DNA of 64,000 bases from an uncultured Collinsella sp. (GTDB lineage: Bacteria > Actinomycetota > Coriobacteriia > Coriobacteriales > Coriobacteriaceae): the NCBI GenBank assembly GCA_938023905.1, contig CALJCO010000011.1, forward strand, positions 48,882-112,881, given 5' to 3'. The position numbers were made by a program, and so were the translations under genes. The notes under the pieces are model-generated. The model saw nothing but the letters and a program-made list of their open reading frames with translations, did not search any database and was not told the origin of the DNA. How positions within the stretch are numbered: the first letter of the stretch is position 1; every line of letters begins with the position of its first letter. Positions 41,675-51,052 of the stretch are shown here, in pieces.

Positions 41675-43690
41675 CTACATCACCTCCGCGTGAGGGGTCA
41701 AACCATTTGCCTTGAGCACCTCGTCGGGGAGCTCGGAATAGAAGTGCTCGGTGCCGGGCACGCGCTTGAAGACCGGACGGGTGTCCAGGCCAATACGCGG
41801 ATGGCTCGAGCGGGGCGCGAAGCGATCGCCCTTGGGGAAATCGCGCGGGCTCGGAACGGCGCCGGGCACCTGGTGCAGGCGGCCCGAACCGCTCTCGATG
41901 GACAGAACGGAACCCAGAAGACCGCGGGTGTACTCGTGGATCGGGTTAGTGAGCAGTTCCTTGGTGGGCGCCTGCTCGATAACCTGACCGGCGTACATAA
42001 CCGTGATGTTGTGGGCGACCTCGGCGACCAGCGCCAGGTCGTGCGAAACGAAGATCATGGCAAAGCCGAGCTTGGCCTGAAGATCGTTGAGCAGCTTGAT
42101 GACCTGCTTCTGGACGGTAACGTCCAGAGCGGTCGTGGGCTCGTCGCAGATGACCAGCTTGGGGTCGCGGGTAAGGGCCATAGCGATCAGGACACGCTGA
42201 CGCTGGCCGCCGGAAAGCTCGTGCGGATAGCTCTCGAGCGTGCGCTTGGGATCGAGGCCGACGAGCTCCAGGAGCTCCTCAGCACTGCGGGTTCCGCCGC
42301 GCTTGGTGAGCTGCTTCATCTGGGCAGAGATGAGCATGGAGGGGTTGAGCGAGGACAGGGCGTCCTGATAGACCATAGCGATATCGGTACCGCGCAGGCC
42401 GAACCACTCCTTCTTACTCATCTTGAGCAGGTCGCGGCCCTCCCAGAGGACCTCGCCGGAAAGGTGCTCATCGTCGTCGGTCAGGCCCATGATGGCCAGC
42501 GTGGTGATGGACTTACCGCAACCGGACTCGCCCACCAGGCCCATGGTCTGACCAGGACGGACGTCAAAGTTGACATGGTCGACGACGTTGATATCGCCGT
42601 GGTGCTCAAACTGGATGCAGAAGTCACGGACCGAAAGGATCGGTTCGACAGACTCGTCGGGCACATGGCGATCGTCACGCTTGAGCTCGACATCGCGCAG
42701 GGCTCCAAGGCGAGCGGAGAGGGACTGGGCCTGCTCCTTGTAGGCGCGAACGGGGTCGGAGACCAGCAGGTCGGCCTCGCGGCGCTTGGAGGAATCGGTC
42801 GGATCCAGGGCGGCGGAGGGAGCAGCGGCCATGGCGTCGGTAATGCCCTCGGAGAGGATGTTGAGCGCCAGGCAGGTGATCATGATGGCCAGGCCCGGGA
42901 ACAGCGCCTGCCACCAACGGCCGGCGAGCACGCCGCCGCGGGCGTCGGCTAGGATGTTGCCCCAGGTAGCGGTGGGCTCCTGGATACCAGCGCCGATGAA
43001 GGTCAGCGAAGCCTCGAAGATGATGGCGTCGGCGACCAGGGTAACGGTGAAGACCATGATCGGGGCGATGCAGTTACGCAGAACATGCTTGATCAAAATC
43101 CACGGAGCCTTGGCGCCGGAAACGATGACCGCGCGGACATAGTCCTCGCCGTACTCGGACACGATGTTGGCGCGCACGATACGGGCAATCTGCGGAGTGT
43201 ACATAAAGCCGATGGCGAAGATGATCGACGGCACGGAGTTGCCCAGGATGGAGACGAAGACGGCCGCGAGGGCGATGCCCGGGATGGACATGATGATGTC
43301 CAAGATACGCATGATCGTCTCGGAGACGGCCTTGCGCGAAACCGCTGCAAGGGCGCCCACGACCGAGCCGCAGACCAGAGCCATGGCAGTGGCGCCAAAG
43401 CCGATAATCAGCGAGTAACGACCACCGTAGAGCATACGCGACAGAATATCGCGACCCTTATCGTCGGTACCGAAGATAAATCCGTTGCCGGGAGCCTGGC
43501 GAGCCGTAAAGATCTCGACCGGGCTATAGGGGGCAAGAAGGGGCGCCAGAATCGCAGTCAGGGCGACCAGCACCAGCACGACGGCGGCAATCTTAGAAGA
43601 CAGCGTCATCTTCTTCCAGCCACCGAGCTTGAGCCCCTTGGAGGCAGCCTTCTCGAGCTGCTCGGTTTGCTTCTCTCGAATCTTTACCAT
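41675..43690 (-). CDS. Fused ABC permease (OppC type) and ATPase (OppD type)
   Basis: One 671-residue chain joins two subunits. Residues about 1-285 are an OppC-like permease with FGTDDKGRDILSRMLYG, about six helices and the coupling loop VRAVIVSGAKAPWILIKHVLRN. A charged linker (about 285-345) leads to an OppD-like ATPase with Walker A GLVGESGCGKSITT, signature LSGGQRQRVLIAMAL and Walker B LVICDEPTTALD. The C-terminal tail reads GDRFAPRSSHPRIG where OppD has a Cys pair, so the cluster-binding Cys are gone. The frame is continuous across the junction. It lies three bases after the partner permease. Confidence 0.9.
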   Translation of the reverse strand: MVKIREKQTEQLEKAASKGLKLGGWKKMTLSSKIAAVVLVLVALTAILAPLLAPYSPVEIFTARQAPGNGFIFGTDDKGRDILSRMLYGGRYSLIIGFGATAMALVCGSVVGALAAVSRKAVSETIMRILDIIMSIPGIALAAVFVSILGNSVPSIIFAIGFMYTPQIARIVRANIVSEYGEDYVRAVIVSGAKAPWILIKHVLRNCIAPIMVFTVTLVADAIIFEASLTFIGAGIQEPTATWGNILADARGGVLAGRWWQALFPGLAIMITCLALNILSEGITDAMAAAPSAALDPTDSSKRREADLLVSDPVRAYKEQAQSLSARLGALRDVELKRDDRHVPDESVEPILSVRDFCIQFEHHGDINVVDHVNFDVRPGQTMGLVGESGCGKSITTLAIMGLTDDDEHLSGEVLWEGRDLLKMSKKEWFGLRGTDIAMVYQDALSSLNPSMLISAQMKQLTKRGGTRSAEELLELVGLDPKRTLESYPHELSGGQRQRVLIAMALTRDPKLVICDEPTTALDVTVQKQVIKLLNDLQAKLGFAMIFVSHDLALVAEVAHNITVMYAGQVIEQAPTKELLTNPIHEYTRGLLGSVLSIESGSGRLHQVPGAVPSPRDFPKGDRFAPRSSHPRIGLDTRPVFKRVPGTEHFYSELPDEVLKANGLTPHAEVM

Positions 43691-43693
43691 AAT

Positions 43694-44650
43694 CTACACC
43701 GTCCTGATGCGCGGGTTGATGAGCAGGTAGAGCATGTCAACCACGATGTTGATGATGATGAAGGCGAGAGCAACGACGATAACGACGCCCTGAACCAGGT
43801 TCGCCTCGTTGCCCTGAACGCCCTGCAGAATCGCGGTGCCCATGCCGGGGAGGTTGAAGATAACCTCGATGACGACGGCGCCGCCCATGAGGTAACCGAT
43901 CTTAAGACCGAGGGTGGTGACCGGGGTGATCAGCGCATTGCGAAGAACGTTGATGCCGACGACGACCTTCTCGGGAACGCCGGCGCCGCGAGCCATACGG
44001 ACATAATCCTTATCGAGCTCCTCGACCATGGCGGTACGCACGATACGAGTCATCTGGCCCGTCAGCGGAAATGCCAAGGCGATAGCGGGCATGATCATAC
44101 GTCCCAGATAGCCAGCCGGATTCGTGGTGAAGTGAGGCAGAGCACCCGATGCCGGAAGCACCTTAAGGTAGGAAGAGAACAGCAGGATCAACAGAACGGC
44201 AAGCCAGAACGACGGGGTTGCCAAGCCGGCGATGGAAAAGACGCGGATCACTTGGTCCGGCCATTTGTCGCGATACAGTGCCGCGATGACGCCGAGTAAA
44301 AACGAAACGACCGCACCGATGGCAAGGCCGATGAAGGTCAGCTGCATCGTGACGGGCAGGGCCGTGGAGATGCGCTTGGCAACGGAGTTGCGAGCAGCAC
44401 CATAGGTGCCCATGTCGCCATGGATCAAATCGCCCATATAGCGCACGTAGCGCACAGGCCAGGGGTCGTCCAGACCATACTTCTCATGGTACTCGGCAAC
44501 CGCCTCGGGCGAGGCACCGTCACCCAACGCCGTGTAGGCGGGGTCGGTCTTGGAGAACGACATAAGGAAGAACACCAGGACGGTGACGCCCAATGCCATG
44601 ATCGGCAGCGCCACAAGACGCCTTCCAATCAAACGTAGCAAGTTGTTCAC
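43694..44650 (-). CDS. ABC transporter permease, OppB/DppB type
   Basis: A 318-residue permease with six membrane helices. The start NNLLRLIGRRLVALPIMALGV and the coupling loop VRMARGAGVPEKVVVGINVLRN are of the DppB class. The start is GTG at 44650, five bases after AAAGGGGAG; an ATG at 44683 in frame lacks a good site. It pairs with the permease half of the fused gene that follows. Confidence 0.9.
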   Translation of the reverse strand: MNNLLRLIGRRLVALPIMALGVTVLVFFLMSFSKTDPAYTALGDGASPEAVAEYHEKYGLDDPWPVRYVRYMGDLIHGDMGTYGAARNSVAKRISTALPVTMQLTFIGLAIGAVVSFLLGVIAALYRDKWPDQVIRVFSIAGLATPSFWLAVLLILLFSSYLKVLPASGALPHFTTNPAGYLGRMIMPAIALAFPLTGQMTRIVRTAMVEELDKDYVRMARGAGVPEKVVVGINVLRNALITPVTTLGLKIGYLMGGAVVIEVIFNLPGMGTAILQGVQGNEANLVQGVVIVVALAFIIINIVVDMLYLLINPRIRTV

Positions 44651-44711
44651 GTTCTCTCCCCTTTCTTTTGTCGGTAGGACCAACTGGTATATGAGTACGG
44701 ATACTCATTAC

Positions 44712-44745
44712 AAGACCCGAGCGACATCGAGGTCGCCCGGGTCTT
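44712..44745. repeat. Intercistronic hairpin after the binding-protein gene
   Basis: GACCCGAGCGAC pairs with GTCGCCCGGGTC (one G-U or mismatch) around ATCGAG. It lies between the binding protein and permease genes, as in the opp operon, and on the minus strand only TTG follows. It probably attenuates or protects the upstream message. Confidence 0.6.
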
Positions 44746-44807
44746 TGTTTCAACTATGAGGATACGGTCCCAACGACCGACATCCTGCATACAGACTCAA
44801 GCGAGTC

Positions 44808-46421
44808 TTACGCCTTGACGGTCGCAACGCCCCTGAAGGACATGCTCGTCGTGCCGATGCCCTTGAAGCCATCGAGGGCCTCGCCGTTGGGCGCAGTGGA
44901 CGGATCGTCCCAGGAAGCGGAGACGGTCTTGACGTGGACAACGGGGTACAGAACGGCGTTGTCGGCAATGATGTCGAAGCACTCGTTCCACTTCTTCTGC
45001 TGCTCATCGCCCTCGGCGGCAAGAGCCTCGTCCATGAGACCGTGGAGCTTCTGCCACTCAGCGGACTCCTTCCACGGGCAACGGGTCTGCATCCAGACGT
45101 TGTCGCCGTACCACCAGTTGAGCAGCAGGTCGGGGTCGGCGCCGAAGCAGGAAGGATCGCCAGGGGCAAGGAGGATATCGTAGGCCTCGCCGCCGTCGAT
45201 GGCAGCGTAGGTGGCCGGCGAGGTATCGGTCTGGATGGTCACATCGAAGCCGAGAGCGTCGAGGTCATTCTTGACCTGGGCGGCCATGCCCTTAATCTGC
45301 TCGTTGTCGGTGGTGCGCAGGGTGATGGCACCCGGGGTGATGCCAGACTCCTCGATGAGCTTCTTAGCCTTCTTGGCGTCGGTCTTGTACACCGTGGAAG
45401 CCTCATGATAGTTGGTGAAGCTCTTGGGCAGGTAGCAGCTGGCAGCGGTGGCAAGGCCGGCGAAGGTGTTGCTGACCATCTTCTCGGTGTCGAGCGCATA
45501 CATGACAGCCTGACGGACCTTGACGTTGTTCCAAGGCTCCTTGGCGACGTTGAACATGATGAAGCGGGTGCCGAAACCCTGAACGTTATCGATCTTGCAG
45601 CCGGCGCTCTCGAGCTGGTCGACGGCGTCAGCGGTAACGAGCTCCATAACGAGCGTGGAGCCCTCCTGCTGAGCGGTAACGCGAGCGGTGGGGTCGGTCA
45701 GGATGCTGTACTGGATCTTCTTATCCTCGGCAGCATACTCACCGTTGTACTCGGGGTTGGGAACCAGGGTGATCTCGGTATCGGAGATAGAGTCGTACAT
45801 CCAGGGGCCGGAGCCGATCGGCTGCTTGGCGCGATCCTCCTCGGTCTGGGTGGCCGGGGTAACGCGGACGATGGCCAGACGATCCTTGAGCAGGGAGAAG
45901 TTGGGGACCTTGGTCTTGACCGTCACGGTGCTGGCGTCCTTGGCCTCGATGGACTCGAAGGGCTGGAAGAACGGAGCATAGGTAGCGGAAGCGGCGCAAG
46001 CGGTGTAGGAGGCAACGACATCGTCAGCGGTGACCTCGGTGCCATCGGAGAACTTGGCGCCCTTGCGGATGGTGACCTCGAAAGTGGTGTCGTCCACAGA
46101 CTTGGGATCGTCGGTGGCGAGCTCTTTGAAGGTGCTGTAGTCGTGGTAATCGATGCCGTAGAGGCCCTCGACGACGTGCCAGTTAGCACCCAGGCCCACA
46201 GCGGAGCCGGTGCTGGCGGGATCGAAGCTGGACGGAGCGTAAGCGGAACCAGCGGTGATCACGCCGCCGCCACGGTTGGCGGAATCGGTGGAACCGGAAG
46301 CGGAACCCTCGTCGCTAGAGCTGCCACCGCAGCCGGTGAGACCAAGCCCTGCGACAGCAGCGACGCTGCCGGTGAGGCCGAGGAACGAACGCCTGGACAT
46401 ACCCTTGTTGATGATGGCCAT
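44808..46421 (-). CDS. Family-5 solute-binding lipoprotein
   Basis: A 537-residue extracellular binding protein of an ABC importer. The signal is twin-arginine and lipoprotein in type: SRRSFLGLTG then lipobox LTGC, followed by a Ser-rich linker. The body has PSSFDPASTGSAVG and PIGSGPWMYDS and ends in a two-lobe fold of the OppA/DppA class. The ATG at 46421 follows AGGAG by five bases. It heads the transport and catabolic block; sugar-acid or glycopeptide cargo is inferred from the nan genes downstream. Confidence 0.9.
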   Translation of the reverse strand: MAIINKGMSRRSFLGLTGSVAAVAGLGLTGCGGSSSDEGSASGSTDSANRGGGVITAGSAYAPSSFDPASTGSAVGLGANWHVVEGLYGIDYHDYSTFKELATDDPKSVDDTTFEVTIRKGAKFSDGTEVTADDVVASYTACAASATYAPFFQPFESIEAKDASTVTVKTKVPNFSLLKDRLAIVRVTPATQTEEDRAKQPIGSGPWMYDSISDTEITLVPNPEYNGEYAAEDKKIQYSILTDPTARVTAQQEGSTLVMELVTADAVDQLESAGCKIDNVQGFGTRFIMFNVAKEPWNNVKVRQAVMYALDTEKMVSNTFAGLATAASCYLPKSFTNYHEASTVYKTDAKKAKKLIEESGITPGAITLRTTDNEQIKGMAAQVKNDLDALGFDVTIQTDTSPATYAAIDGGEAYDILLAPGDPSCFGADPDLLLNWWYGDNVWMQTRCPWKESAEWQKLHGLMDEALAAEGDEQQKKWNECFDIIADNAVLYPVVHVKTVSASWDDPSTAPNGEALDGFKGIGTTSMSFRGVATVKA

Positions 46422-46540
46422 GTCTTCTCCTATCAATAGAGAATCTTACCCGGGAGCGCCTAGACGTGCCCCCGCGCAACTTGCGGACGATATATACCTT
46501 ACCTACCGACGAACCCAACTGAGGTGCCGCGCTCGGCGAC

Positions 46541-46621
46541 CGATACATACATACGCTTGAACGGTATTTGCTACCGTTCACCGAATTCATTGACAAACGA
46601 TTCGCCAGACAGTATGTATCG
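46541..46621. promoter_or_regulatory. Inverted repeats in the leader of the second ABC operon
   Basis: CGATACATAC (46541-46550) is repeated inverted as GTATGTATCG (46612-46621), perfect over 10 bp. Between them TGAACGGTA (46558-46566) pairs with TACCGTTCA (46572-46580). They lie about 120-200 bp before the binding-protein ATG and may be operator sites or an RNA hairpin. No regulator gene is adjacent. Confidence 0.5.
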
Positions 46622-46656
46622 ACGAGGTGAGATATCAGTCTTCGTCAACCCGCAGG

Positions 46657-46695
46657 ATAGCAGGGTTGTTCACCATGGCTAGTCAAACGTTTTAG
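46657..46695 (-). promoter_or_regulatory. Candidate promoter with overlapping LacI-type operator
   Basis: On the minus strand CTAAAACGTTTGACT (46681-46695) contains a LacI-like AAACGTTT core and supplies TTGACT as -35. TGCTAT follows after 18 bases (46657-46662). The -10 is weak, so this is tentative. The site matches the palindrome upstream of gapA. Confidence 0.3.
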
Positions 46696-46738
46696 CGTTA
46701 ATTAAACCCGAAATCGGCTGGTAATCGCCGTGAAATAA

Positions 46739-46761
46739 ATGATTGAAAATCACGCAATCAT
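46739..46761 (-). terminator. Weak hairpin after uvrC
   Basis: ATGATTG pairs with CAATCAT around a 9-base loop, followed by TTATTTC on the minus strand, 25 bases after the uvrC stop. Low GC makes it a poor terminator. Confidence 0.35.
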
Positions 46762-46786
46762 GTATATCAGTTGTTTAGAGGCGTGT

Positions 46787-48733
46787 TTAGTTTTCGGATT
46801 GCTTTGCCGCCGCCTCGGCGCGCTCGGCATTCCATGCAACGAGCGCCTCGTGAACCGCTTTGGCGACATCGGCAGGAATGCCTCGAACTTCCGCGATCTC
46901 TTGCTCGCTCGCCGCGCGCAAACGCTTCATCGAGCCAAAATGGCGCATAAGGGCACGTTTTCTGGTGGGTCCCACGCCTGGAACGTCATCGAGTACCGAA
47001 ACCGTCATGGCTTTATCGCGCAATTCGCGATGGAACGTGATGGCAAAACGGTGCGATTCATCGCGCACCTGTTTAATTAGATAGAGCGACGCGGACCCGG
47101 TCGGCAGCACGACGGGAGTCTCGTCCCAAGGCACGAAAACCTCCTCATCGGCCTTTGCCAAGCCACAAACTGGTATATCGAGCCCAAGAGCCTCAAGTTG
47201 CTTGATCGCAGCGGTCAATTGCGGCTTACCGCCATCGACAACGAGCAAATCGGGGCGCGAGCCAAAGCGCTCGTCGGCCATGCGCTCGGGAGCATAACGT
47301 CGTCCCAAAACCTCGGACATCGACACGAAGTCGTTTGCCTCGTCCAATTCGGCCTGAATTTTAAAACGACGATACTGACTCTTGTCGGCGCGCCCGTTGG
47401 TAAACACCACCATCGAGGCGACCGTAAAGGTGCCATGCAGTGTAGAGATATCGAAGCACTCGATACGCAACGGCGGCGATGGCAGCGCCAACGCACTTTC
47501 GAGCTCCAGGAGCGCTTGATTGGTGCGGTCGTCAGCGTACCCCGTTCGCATCATGTAGCGCATGAGGGCATGGCGCGCATTTTTGGATGCCATATCGAGC
47601 AGACGGTGCTTTTCGCCACGCTGCGGCCTATGGAGATGGCAGGAACGCTCACGCTTGCCCGCAAGCCACTCCCCCAGCGCTTCCACATCCTCAAGCTCGA
47701 CGGAAAGGTTGACCTCAGCTGGAATATCAGCCGTCTCGTCGTAATAGCGCTTAAGAAAGCCCGACTGGAGCTCTTCCTCGTCAACATCAAGACCCTTGTC
47801 GAGAATGAACTCGCAGGTGCGAACTGTTCGGCCCTCGCGAACGACGAAGACGCAAGCGGCGGAGATGGTCTCCTCGCGATAGAAACCGATGACATCTATA
47901 TCGACACTGGAGGGAAAAACGACTTGCTGACGATCGTCCAGACCCCTGATGACCTCCAAACGACGTTTGACGCGTGCCGCGCGCTCAAAGTCGAGCGCCT
48001 CAGCGGCATCCGTCATCTCGGAGGTCAGCTCATCGACGACATCCTTGCGATGGCCCGACAAAAAGCGCTCGACACGCTTGACGTTCTTGGCATAGTCTGC
48101 CGGGGAAATCGCGCCGACACACGCACCCGGGCCGCGCCCGACATGGTAGTCAAAGCAGGGGCGCCCGTTTTGCGCGCAAACCATATTGACGATGTCTTCC
48201 TCGCCCTTGTGGGACTCGACGATACGGCGACAACGACGCCACTCCGCACAGGATGCGGAGCAGATGGGGATAACCTTGCGCAGCGTATCTATCGTCTCAC
48301 GTGCCGCGCGGCTATCGGTATAAGGTCCAAAATAGCGCGTTCCCGGCTTATGACGCTCACGCGTGTATTTGATAGCGGGATACAGGTCGCCCTTTGTAAT
48401 GGCGATAAAGGGGTAGCTCTTGTCATCCTTGAGGTCGACGTTAAAGTACGGATGGTACTGACCAATCAAATTGCGCTCGAGCACCAACGCCTCGTGCTCG
48501 GTCTCCACCACGATATAGTCAAAGCTCGCCACCAGCTGCATCATCAGCGGGATCTTCTGGCGCTCGTCCTGCAGCGTCACGTACTGACGCATACGGGCGC
48601 GCAGGTTTTTCGCCTTGCCCACGTAGATGACATCGCCCTTGGCGTCTTTCCAAAGGTAGCAGCCGGGCTGCGTGGGAACGCGCGAAACCTGCTCGGCAAG
48701 CGTTGGAATGTTGTCGTGACCGGCCACGCGCAC
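46787..48733 (-). CDS. uvrC: Excinuclease ABC subunit C
   Basis: It makes both incisions in nucleotide excision repair. The 648 residues contain an N-terminal GIY-YIG nuclease (TQPGCYLWKDAKGDVIYVGK), a UVR motif near residues 205-235, the RNase H-like domain with IECFDISTLHG and LLVVDGGKPQL, and C-terminal helix-hairpin-helix repeats (VPGVGPTRKRALMRHF). The start is GTG at 48733, directly after the murJ stop, so the two are coupled. uvrA and uvrB are also in this window. Confidence 0.95.
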   Translation of the reverse strand: MRVAGHDNIPTLAEQVSRVPTQPGCYLWKDAKGDVIYVGKAKNLRARMRQYVTLQDERQKIPLMMQLVASFDYIVVETEHEALVLERNLIGQYHPYFNVDLKDDKSYPFIAITKGDLYPAIKYTRERHKPGTRYFGPYTDSRAARETIDTLRKVIPICSASCAEWRRCRRIVESHKGEEDIVNMVCAQNGRPCFDYHVGRGPGACVGAISPADYAKNVKRVERFLSGHRKDVVDELTSEMTDAAEALDFERAARVKRRLEVIRGLDDRQQVVFPSSVDIDVIGFYREETISAACVFVVREGRTVRTCEFILDKGLDVDEEELQSGFLKRYYDETADIPAEVNLSVELEDVEALGEWLAGKRERSCHLHRPQRGEKHRLLDMASKNARHALMRYMMRTGYADDRTNQALLELESALALPSPPLRIECFDISTLHGTFTVASMVVFTNGRADKSQYRRFKIQAELDEANDFVSMSEVLGRRYAPERMADERFGSRPDLLVVDGGKPQLTAAIKQLEALGLDIPVCGLAKADEEVFVPWDETPVVLPTGSASLYLIKQVRDESHRFAITFHRELRDKAMTVSVLDDVPGVGPTRKRALMRHFGSMKRLRAASEQEIAEVRGIPADVAKAVHEALVAWNAERAEAAAKQSEN

Positions 48734-50416
48734 CTACTTGCGACGAATCAGCGCCGAGACCTCGGGCATCTTAAGGACGACGGCAAGGCCAAAGGTAACA
48801 GCAAGCGAGACGACACCCGCAACGCAAACGTAGCCAAGAGTAATCAGAATCGAGCCGCCAAGTGCCCCGACAAAGTGCTCAAGCGCCCACATGACGCCGG
48901 CGCCTGCGGCAGCACCCAGGCCACCGAGCAAAAGGCCAAAGAAACCGCCATGCAGGATAGATTTAACCTGAAGACCACGCAGACGACGACGCAGCCACCA
49001 CAGCGAGCAACCGACCAAGATCACGTAGTCGACGACATACGAAAGCGCGATTGCCGGCATACCGAAGCCCAGCACAACGCCAAACAGCAGAACCGAGCCG
49101 GCCTGGCCGATGGCGGAATACAGACAATAGCGGCTATAGGGCTTCATGTCGAGCAAGGCAGAGAAGCTCTTCTGCATCAGCACGACCACGCCGTAGAGCG
49201 GCAGGGAAAGTGCCAGGTAGATAAGGAACTCCGACACCAGCGCCACACCGGACTCATCGAACTTGCCAGCGCAGTAGATCATGTTGAGCGGACGCGCGAA
49301 GACAATCAGGTACAGCGCGAATGGAATCAGGAAGAACAGCATCTGGGCGACGCCACGCGAAATGCCCGTGCGGACGCTGTCGTAATCCTTCTCCTGTGCG
49401 TCGTGAGAGAGCTCGGTATAGAGCGCCGTCGAAAGCGAGGCGGCAATCAGCGCGTAGGGCAGCGTGTACCACAGGCGCGCATAGGCGATGACGGAAGGAC
49501 CAGTCTCGGGCTGGACCACCAACGCAGCAGCGTTGGTGATAGAAGTCGAGACAAACATGCACACCGTGGCGAGCAGCGTCGGGATACCGAGCGCAATCGT
49601 CTGGCGCAGTGCGGGGTCCTTAAAGTCGATATGGATATGGGGATGCACGCCGTGCTTGCCAAGCGCGGGGATCTGACAAGCCATCTGAACAAAGACACCG
49701 AGGGTCGTACCGGCCGCAATCAAGATGATGCCGGCACGTTCGCCAAACTGTGCGGACACGGGCGCAAAGCCCATAAAGCTCGCAATGACGATCACATTGT
49801 TGAGGACCGGGGCAAACGTCGACCAGAAGTAGTCGCGGTGTGCGTTGAGGACGCCCGAAAACACCGAGCCCAAACCATAAAACAGAATCTGGATGGCAAA
49901 GAAACGGAACATGAACGCAGCGGTATCCATGCTGCCGCCGTCACCCGAAAGGAACGATTGCGTCCAGATAAAGCCCGGGGCGAACACGGTCCCCAGCAAC
50001 GAAATGCCACCCAGCACCAATAGCAGAATACCGAGCAGGTTGCCCACGTACTCGTTCGAGGCCTCGCGACCCTGCTCACGCCTCACGCCCATGTACACGG
50101 GCAAAAACGCCGTCACGAGCATGCCGCCCATCACGAGTTCGTAGAGCATATTGGGCAGGTTGTTGGCGACCTGATAGGAAGACGAGAGCAGCGACATGCC
50201 GATAGCGGCCGCCATTGCCCACGTGCGGATAAAACCGGTGACGCGAGACACGATGGTCAGGATGGTCATAAGCCCGGCGGAACGACCAACCGTGGAGTAG
50301 TCCGACGAGCCCATGTCGTCAGTGTCGTCTCGCGACGAAGAAGCTTCGGATGAGGGTGTCTGAGGCGCAGATTCTTTTGCAAAATGAGCTCCGCACTTCA
50401 ATTCTTCCTGCGGCAT
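48734..50416 (-). CDS. murJ: Lipid II flippase MurJ
   Basis: A polytopic membrane protein that moves lipid II across the membrane for peptidoglycan synthesis. The 560 residues have a polar, Ser/Asp-rich N-terminal tail of about 40 residues, then some 13-14 helices. The MurJ/MVF opening GLMTILTIVSRVTGFIRT and LPNMLYELVMGGMLVTAFLPVY are clear. It lies between ybaK (3-base gap) and uvrC (no gap) in one operon. Confidence 0.93.
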   Translation of the reverse strand: MPQEELKCGAHFAKESAPQTPSSEASSSRDDTDDMGSSDYSTVGRSAGLMTILTIVSRVTGFIRTWAMAAAIGMSLLSSSYQVANNLPNMLYELVMGGMLVTAFLPVYMGVRREQGREASNEYVGNLLGILLLVLGGISLLGTVFAPGFIWTQSFLSGDGGSMDTAAFMFRFFAIQILFYGLGSVFSGVLNAHRDYFWSTFAPVLNNVIVIASFMGFAPVSAQFGERAGIILIAAGTTLGVFVQMACQIPALGKHGVHPHIHIDFKDPALRQTIALGIPTLLATVCMFVSTSITNAAALVVQPETGPSVIAYARLWYTLPYALIAASLSTALYTELSHDAQEKDYDSVRTGISRGVAQMLFFLIPFALYLIVFARPLNMIYCAGKFDESGVALVSEFLIYLALSLPLYGVVVLMQKSFSALLDMKPYSRYCLYSAIGQAGSVLLFGVVLGFGMPAIALSYVVDYVILVGCSLWWLRRRLRGLQVKSILHGGFFGLLLGGLGAAAGAGVMWALEHFVGALGGSILITLGYVCVAGVVSLAVTFGLAVVLKMPEVSALIRRK

Positions 50417-50419
50417 CGC

Positions 50420-50920
50420 TCAGTCCTCTCTCGTAATCGGGGCGACCGTCGCCCCGCAAAATGCAATTAAATCATCAGGTGCAAGCTCAAGCTGATAACC
50501 ACGCTTGCCTCCCGAAATAAAAATGGTATCCCAAAGGACACATGTCTCATCAATGAGCGTCCGGTAGCGTTTTTTCATACCGACCGGACTGCAGCCGCCG
50601 CGAACGTAGCCAGTCGCCGCAAGCAAATCCTTCACATGCATCATGGCCAAGGACTTCTCCCCCGCGGCACGCGCGGCGGACTTTAGATCGAGCTCGTCGG
50701 CAACAGGGATGCAGCACACGACGTGGTCGTTGGACGGCGTCACGCAGACCAAGGTCTTAAATCCTTGTCCGGGCTCCTCGCCAAGCTGCTCCGAAATCGC
50801 GACCCCCAGGCCCGCCGACTCATCACCATCGTCTTCGTACGTATGTAGAACATAGGAAATGCCGGCGCTTTCCAGCTCGCGCATCGCATTGGTTTTTGGC
50901 GTCTTTACAGCCTTTGCCAT
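50420..50920 (-). CDS. ybaK: YbaK/EbsC-type Cys-tRNA(Pro) deacylase
   Basis: A 166-residue editing enzyme that hydrolyses mischarged Cys-tRNA(Pro). Conserved parts are KTNAMRELESAGISYVLHTYE, FKTLVCVTPSN, MMHVKDLLAATGYVRGGCSPVGMKKRY (with the catalytic Lys region) and FISGGKRGYQLELAPDDLI, all of the YbaK family. The ATG at 50920 follows AAAGGA; earlier in-frame codons are rejected. It precedes murJ by three bases. Confidence 0.9.
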   Translation of the reverse strand: MAKAVKTPKTNAMRELESAGISYVLHTYEDDGDESAGLGVAISEQLGEEPGQGFKTLVCVTPSNDHVVCCIPVADELDLKSAARAAGEKSLAMMHVKDLLAATGYVRGGCSPVGMKKRYRTLIDETCVLWDTIFISGGKRGYQLELAPDDLIAFCGATVAPITRED

Positions 50921-51001
50921 GGCATATCCTTTCCCTCGCATTCGGACGCAAGGATTAAGTATATGTCCAATTCGGCTGCATACGTCACTTCGACACAGCA
51001 A

Positions 51002-51032
51002 GCGCCATCGAATCACAAGGAGTCGATGGCGC
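51002..51032 (-). terminator. Hairpin after uvrA
   Basis: GCGCCATCGA pairs with TCGATGGCGC (10 bp, perfect) around 11 bases, 20 bases after the uvrA stop. TTGCTGT follows on the minus strand, so termination may be incomplete. Confidence 0.5.
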
Positions 51033-51052
51033 CCATAAACTGAATCGCCTAT

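Noticed and set aside
47198..50023. A 941-codon plus-strand frame opposite uvrC and murJ
   Set aside because: It crosses two well-supported genes on the other strand and reads as low-complexity Arg/His/Gln-rich sequence without domains.
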